A model generated the notes under the pieces. That model did not search any database and was not told the DNA's origin. It worked only from the letters and a program-made list of their open reading frames with translations. Positions 60,925 through 64,000 of a DNA stretch of 64,000 nt are shown here, one piece after another. This DNA is from Chryseobacterium geocarposphaerae (GTDB lineage Bacteria > Bacteroidota > Bacteroidia > Flavobacteriales > Weeksellaceae), in assembly GCF_002797535.1 (NCBI RefSeq), contig NZ_PGFD01000001.1, forward strand, positions 2,232,001-2,296,000, in the 5' to 3' direction. Every line of letters begins with the position of its first letter. The stretch's first letter is position 1. Position numbers and translations under genes: made by a program.

Positions 60925-62394
60925 TTAATTGATATCCCAAAATACTTTTACTGTCAGTTTATCTCCTCCAATTGCTGATGAAGCTTGACTCCAGTTGCTT
61001 CCATTTACCGTTTGTTCATTAATTGGATAAGTTAATCTTACTGGTATCTTTCCTTCTGCTGCTGGTGTTGCATTTGGAGCAGTCATTACAGGATAATCAA
61101 GTCTTCTGTAAAAATTCCAAGACTCAAATCCTCTATTATACATTGCAATCCAAGCTTGTTCACCGATTCTTTGCTTCCAATTTGCTGGTGAAAAAACAAC
61201 ATTAGGATCTGCCAGATAAGTAGTAACCGCAGCACCTGTAACTCCCCATTGAGCCATTGACTCAGTAATTGCTGTGTTATAATAGCTTGCAGCAGTACCA
61301 CCAACACTATATCCTCTTGAAGCCGCTTCTGCTAAATAAAAATTAACTTCTGCTGCATCAAATAAAACGCCTGTTTTATTGGGGGCCAACAAACTTTCTC
61401 CAATATGAGAATTGGTAGAATAAGAATTTGAAAGTCCTACAGTACCTCCCACATATCCACCTCCTGGTCCTGGTACAGCAGTAAAATAGGAAGGCCTTCT
61501 AGGATCATTTAGATTATTCATTGCATCGACAATACCTTCTTCCGCAACAAAATCATTTCTGTTACTAGCAATTACTTCCGCGTATAGACGATTAAAGTTG
61601 GGTGAAGTTCCATCATATTTAAATAATGCATTAGTAGAATTTGTTAATAAAACCCCAGCATTATAAGCAGACTCTACTGTTTGTTTAGCCAAAGTAGGAT
61701 TCACATCAGCAAGATTGATTCCTATCTTTAATTTAAGACTATTTGCGAAAGTAATCCACTCCGCTACATCTCCACCATAAATATTATCTCCAGTTTCAAA
61801 ACTTGGATATGCAGTATCTAAAGTTGGTATAAGTGCGTTCAGTCTATTGATTAAATCAGCATAGATTGTTTTTGCATCATCATATTTAGGCAAAACAGTA
61901 GTCTCAACCTTAGCCGCCTCTGAATATGGGACGTTCCCAAAACTATCTACTAAAACCTGATAGGTGTAAATTTCAAGTATATTAATAATTGCTAATTTAT
62001 TTGCCTGTTGTTTATCCCATGCTAATTGTGTTAATGCAGCAGGCTTTGCTTCTGTAGGAATGATTTTTTTTGCTTCACTAAGGTTACCTAAAACATCGGT
62101 ATACAGTGCTAACCACATATTATCAGGCACTTTTCTAGTCCCAGTGAAGTTAAAGCGTGCATCATTCCTATAAATTGTCGTCGCCAAATAATGCTGAAAG
62201 AATCTAAATACATTTAAATTAACACTTGGCGTTTCCATTTGATCTATCAGTTCTTTCTGAGCATTAGTAAAGGCTAGCTCCGCAGGAACCTGATATGGCT
62301 GAGTTTGGTTATTATTAAAGTCGTCATCACCATTGACACACCCCGTAAGTAATGCCAAAGATCCTATAGTAAGTATTGAAAATATTTTTTTCAT
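60925..62394 (-). CDS. SusD/RagB family nutrient-binding outer-membrane lipoprotein
   Basis: This surface-exposed lipoprotein forms the lid of a SusCD uptake complex. It has 489 residues. The lipobox LALLTGC places the lipidated cysteine at about 19. Tetratricopeptide-like helices (NKLAIINILEIYTYQVLVDSFGNVPYSEA) and the SusD-like pattern (YPSFETGDNIYGGDVAEWITFANSLKLKIGINLA; VLFDAAEVNFYLAEAASRGY; QRIGEQAWIAMYNRGFESWNFYRRLDYP) place it in the SusD-like_2 subgroup. The partner susC ends 12 bases upstream. No glycoside hydrolase or peptidase gene is adjacent, so the substrate (glycan or peptide) is open. Confidence 0.92.
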   Translation of the reverse strand: MKKIFSILTIGSLALLTGCVNGDDDFNNNQTQPYQVPAELAFTNAQKELIDQMETPSVNLNVFRFFQHYLATTIYRNDARFNFTGTRKVPDNMWLALYTDVLGNLSEAKKIIPTEAKPAALTQLAWDKQQANKLAIINILEIYTYQVLVDSFGNVPYSEAAKVETTVLPKYDDAKTIYADLINRLNALIPTLDTAYPSFETGDNIYGGDVAEWITFANSLKLKIGINLADVNPTLAKQTVESAYNAGVLLTNSTNALFKYDGTSPNFNRLYAEVIASNRNDFVAEEGIVDAMNNLNDPRRPSYFTAVPGPGGGYVGGTVGLSNSYSTNSHIGESLLAPNKTGVLFDAAEVNFYLAEAASRGYSVGGTAASYYNTAITESMAQWGVTGAAVTTYLADPNVVFSPANWKQRIGEQAWIAMYNRGFESWNFYRRLDYPVMTAPNATPAAEGKIPVRLTYPINEQTVNGSNWSQASSAIGGDKLTVKVFWDIN

Positions 62395-62406
62395 TGTAAT
62401 TCTTTT

Positions 62407-64000
62407 TTAGAAGTCTAATTTTACGTTAAATGAATAAATTCGAGTAGAAGGCATCACCCCAGATTGGAAACCTTGAATATTACCTGAAGAAGTTCCTGCT
62501 TCCGGATCCGCATCTGGTAAATTTTTATGAATAATCCATAGATTTTGTCCCAATAAACTTAAAGTCATACCTTTAATAAACGTATTCTTCAACAAATCAG
62601 ATGGTAAAGTGTATGATATTTTTGCTTCTCTCAATTTTACGTAAGAAGCGTCATAAATAAATGCTTCCTGAGGTATTCCTGCATCGGTTCCATAAGCTCC
62701 TCCTGCGTAAGAGGCATCAATTCTTACATCATTAGGCCTTCCATCTTGTTTCACACCAGGCAAAATAATACCTCCCGAATTTGGGCCATTGGTTAAAGGA
62801 TTTCTCACCGGATTACCTAAATCATTTAGCCCAGCGCTATAAGCATAGATTCCTGTTAATCCTCCATATGATTGGTCAAGTGAATAAACACTTCCTCCTT
62901 TTTTCACATCAATTAAGAATCCAAGAGAGAAGTTTTTGTATCTAAAAGTATTATAAACACCACCTATCCAGTCAGCTTGTATATTTCCTAATACTCTATC
63001 CGTCGCAACTAAATAATGTCCATCATCATCTACAACTTTGTTTCCATTAGCATCATAAACGAAGCCAGTACCTCTAAATGTTCCATAAGCTTCCCCCACT
63101 GTCGCATTTAAAGTCGTTTCTTGAAAACTAGCTAATTGTAGATTGTTTCTACCTTGATTTAAAGCTACGACTGTATTTTTGTTTTTAGACCAGTTCACAT
63201 TAATATCCCATTGAAAATCAGAGCTTTTAATCGGAACTATACCTAATGCAACTTCAACACCTTTGTTTTGAGTTTCTCCGGCATTAATTAATGAAAAACT
63301 ATAAGAAGTAGATGGGGATTGTGGCACACTAAACAATAGATCTTTAGTATTTGTTTTATAAAGTGACACATCTAAAGTCACTCTTCTTTTAAACATGGAC
63401 GTTTCTAAACCTACCTCCCAGCTTTTCTGTCTTTCAGGCTTTAAAGCATCAAAATCAACATAAGTGTTACTTATATCAGCCATTGGAAGTCCACTCACAG
63501 TACCTCTTGATGAAAAGAATCCAGGTCTTCCGAATGCCATATCGTTTCCTACCTCTGCATAACTTAATCTTACTTTTCCAAAATTTAGCCAACTGCTTTT
63601 AAATAATTCTGAAAATACAAAACTGGAACCTAATGAAAAATAAGTATAGTTTCTATTAGATTTAGGTAATGCAGTAGAAGTATCGTTACGGATAGTTCCT
63701 TCCAAAAATAAATATTTATCATAATCGAACGATGCCTGGGCATAAACTCCCGATTTCTGTCCTCTTATATTATTTTCTATTGAAGGATAATAAGCTCTCG
63801 AATTCCCCACTGTATATAATCCCGGAATAATTAACCCTCCAGTTGTAGAGTTTTCAGTACTTCTTTGATGCTGATCCATAAACTGTCCTCCTGCAACAAA
63901 TAAGGCATTAAATTTATCTGATACATTCCAAGTATACCTACCTATTAAATCATAAGTCTGTCTTATGATCATGTCATCATATACCCAATATCCAGATGTT
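62407..64000 (-). CDS. SusC/RagA family TonB-linked outer-membrane protein (5' part outside window)
   Basis: This is the C-terminal 521 residues or more of the barrel of a SusC-type transporter. The frame stays open through 64000, so the ATG at 63972 is internal. The carboxypeptidase-like domain and plug lie beyond the right edge. Family strands include SFDYDKYLFLEGTIRNDTS, SFVFSELFKSSWLNFGKVRLSYAEVGND, LKPERQKSWEVGLETSMFKRRVTLDVSLY and VKLREAKISYTLPSDLL. The C-terminus is RIYSFNVKLDF with a terminal phenylalanine. It is first of the susC-susD pair, with a 12-base spacer to susD. Confidence 0.93.
   Translation of the reverse strand, partial: TSGYWVYDDMIIRQTYDLIGRYTWNVSDKFNALFVAGGQFMDQHQRSTENSTTGGLIIPGLYTVGNSRAYYPSIENNIRGQKSGVYAQASFDYDKYLFLEGTIRNDTSTALPKSNRNYTYFSLGSSFVFSELFKSSWLNFGKVRLSYAEVGNDMAFGRPGFFSSRGTVSGLPMADISNTYVDFDALKPERQKSWEVGLETSMFKRRVTLDVSLYKTNTKDLLFSVPQSPSTSYSFSLINAGETQNKGVEVALGIVPIKSSDFQWDINVNWSKNKNTVVALNQGRNNLQLASFQETTLNATVGEAYGTFRGTGFVYDANGNKVVDDDGHYLVATDRVLGNIQADWIGGVYNTFRYKNFSLGFLIDVKKGGSVYSLDQSYGGLTGIYAYSAGLNDLGNPVRNPLTNGPNSGGIILPGVKQDGRPNDVRIDASYAGGAYGTDAGIPQEAFIYDASYVKLREAKISYTLPSDLLKNTFIKGMTLSLLGQNLWIIHKNLPDADPEAGTSSGNIQGFQSGVMPSTRIYSFNVKLDF

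Overview
The window is AT-rich and reads as chromosomal DNA of a flavobacterium, most likely Chryseobacterium or a close relative in the Weeksellaceae. The evidence is a T9SS-sorted protease, a SusC/SusD pair, a CcoN-CcoO fusion, the lipoprotein TamL, a mevalonate-type HMG-CoA reductase, and promoters of the Bacteroidetes form TTG-N19-TAnnTTTG instead of sigma-70 boxes. There is no rRNA, phage, insertion sequence or CRISPR array. One tRNA (Gln, UUG) is present.

Layout. 1-7 kb: the 3' end of an outer-membrane protein gene, an S23-type four-helix-bundle ORF with no usable start codon, dusB, a deoC/Lrp operon, an EEP-family nuclease, and a trmD/NDH-2 pair. 7-18 kb: a membrane-anchored GH25 lysozyme, a carboxypeptidase-regulatory-domain/hydrolase fusion, an ABC-F protein, a Gfo/Idh/MocA oxidoreductase, a siderophore receptor with a PepSY-type partner behind two tandem operator-like palindromes, a small beta-barrel protein, and a divergent 1-Cys peroxiredoxin/MscS pair. 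18-26 kb: a T9SS metalloprotease, sucC, a ClC channel, and a tightly packed operon of HMG-CoA reductase, a 55-residue membrane protein, a secreted DUF3298-like protein and a DUF423 protein. 26-35 kb: a 2H-phosphoesterase-like gene, the radical-SAM/DUF4130 DNA-repair-type pair, pfkA-gap, two unknowns, a DUF2236 protein and recA. 35-46 kb: an S9 peptidase, htpG, an alkyltransferase-like protein, an SDR, a 48-residue basic protein, an acyltransferase, a deoxyhypusine-synthase-like protein, an ArfB-type release factor, a MenE-like ligase, tRNA-Gln and an XRE regulator. 46-64 kb: cbb3 oxidase genes (ccoNO, ccoP), a structured intergenic element, tamB-tamL-yihY, a tandem DUF4822 lipoprotein, argS, and a SusD/SusC pair whose susC runs off the right edge.

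Most genes are housekeeping or envelope functions, and no defence island or obvious new multi-gene system is visible. The points most worth checking are the inverted-repeat element between ccoP and tamB (a candidate noncoding RNA), the start-less S23 ORF between inverted repeats, a perfect palindrome over the peroxiredoxin promoter, paired Fur-like sites at the siderophore receptor, the deoxyhypusine-synthase-like protein without the catalytic lysine, and the short radical-SAM/DUF4130 pair. Several ORF starts were moved inward from TTG or GTG codons to a better ATG, as noted for each gene.
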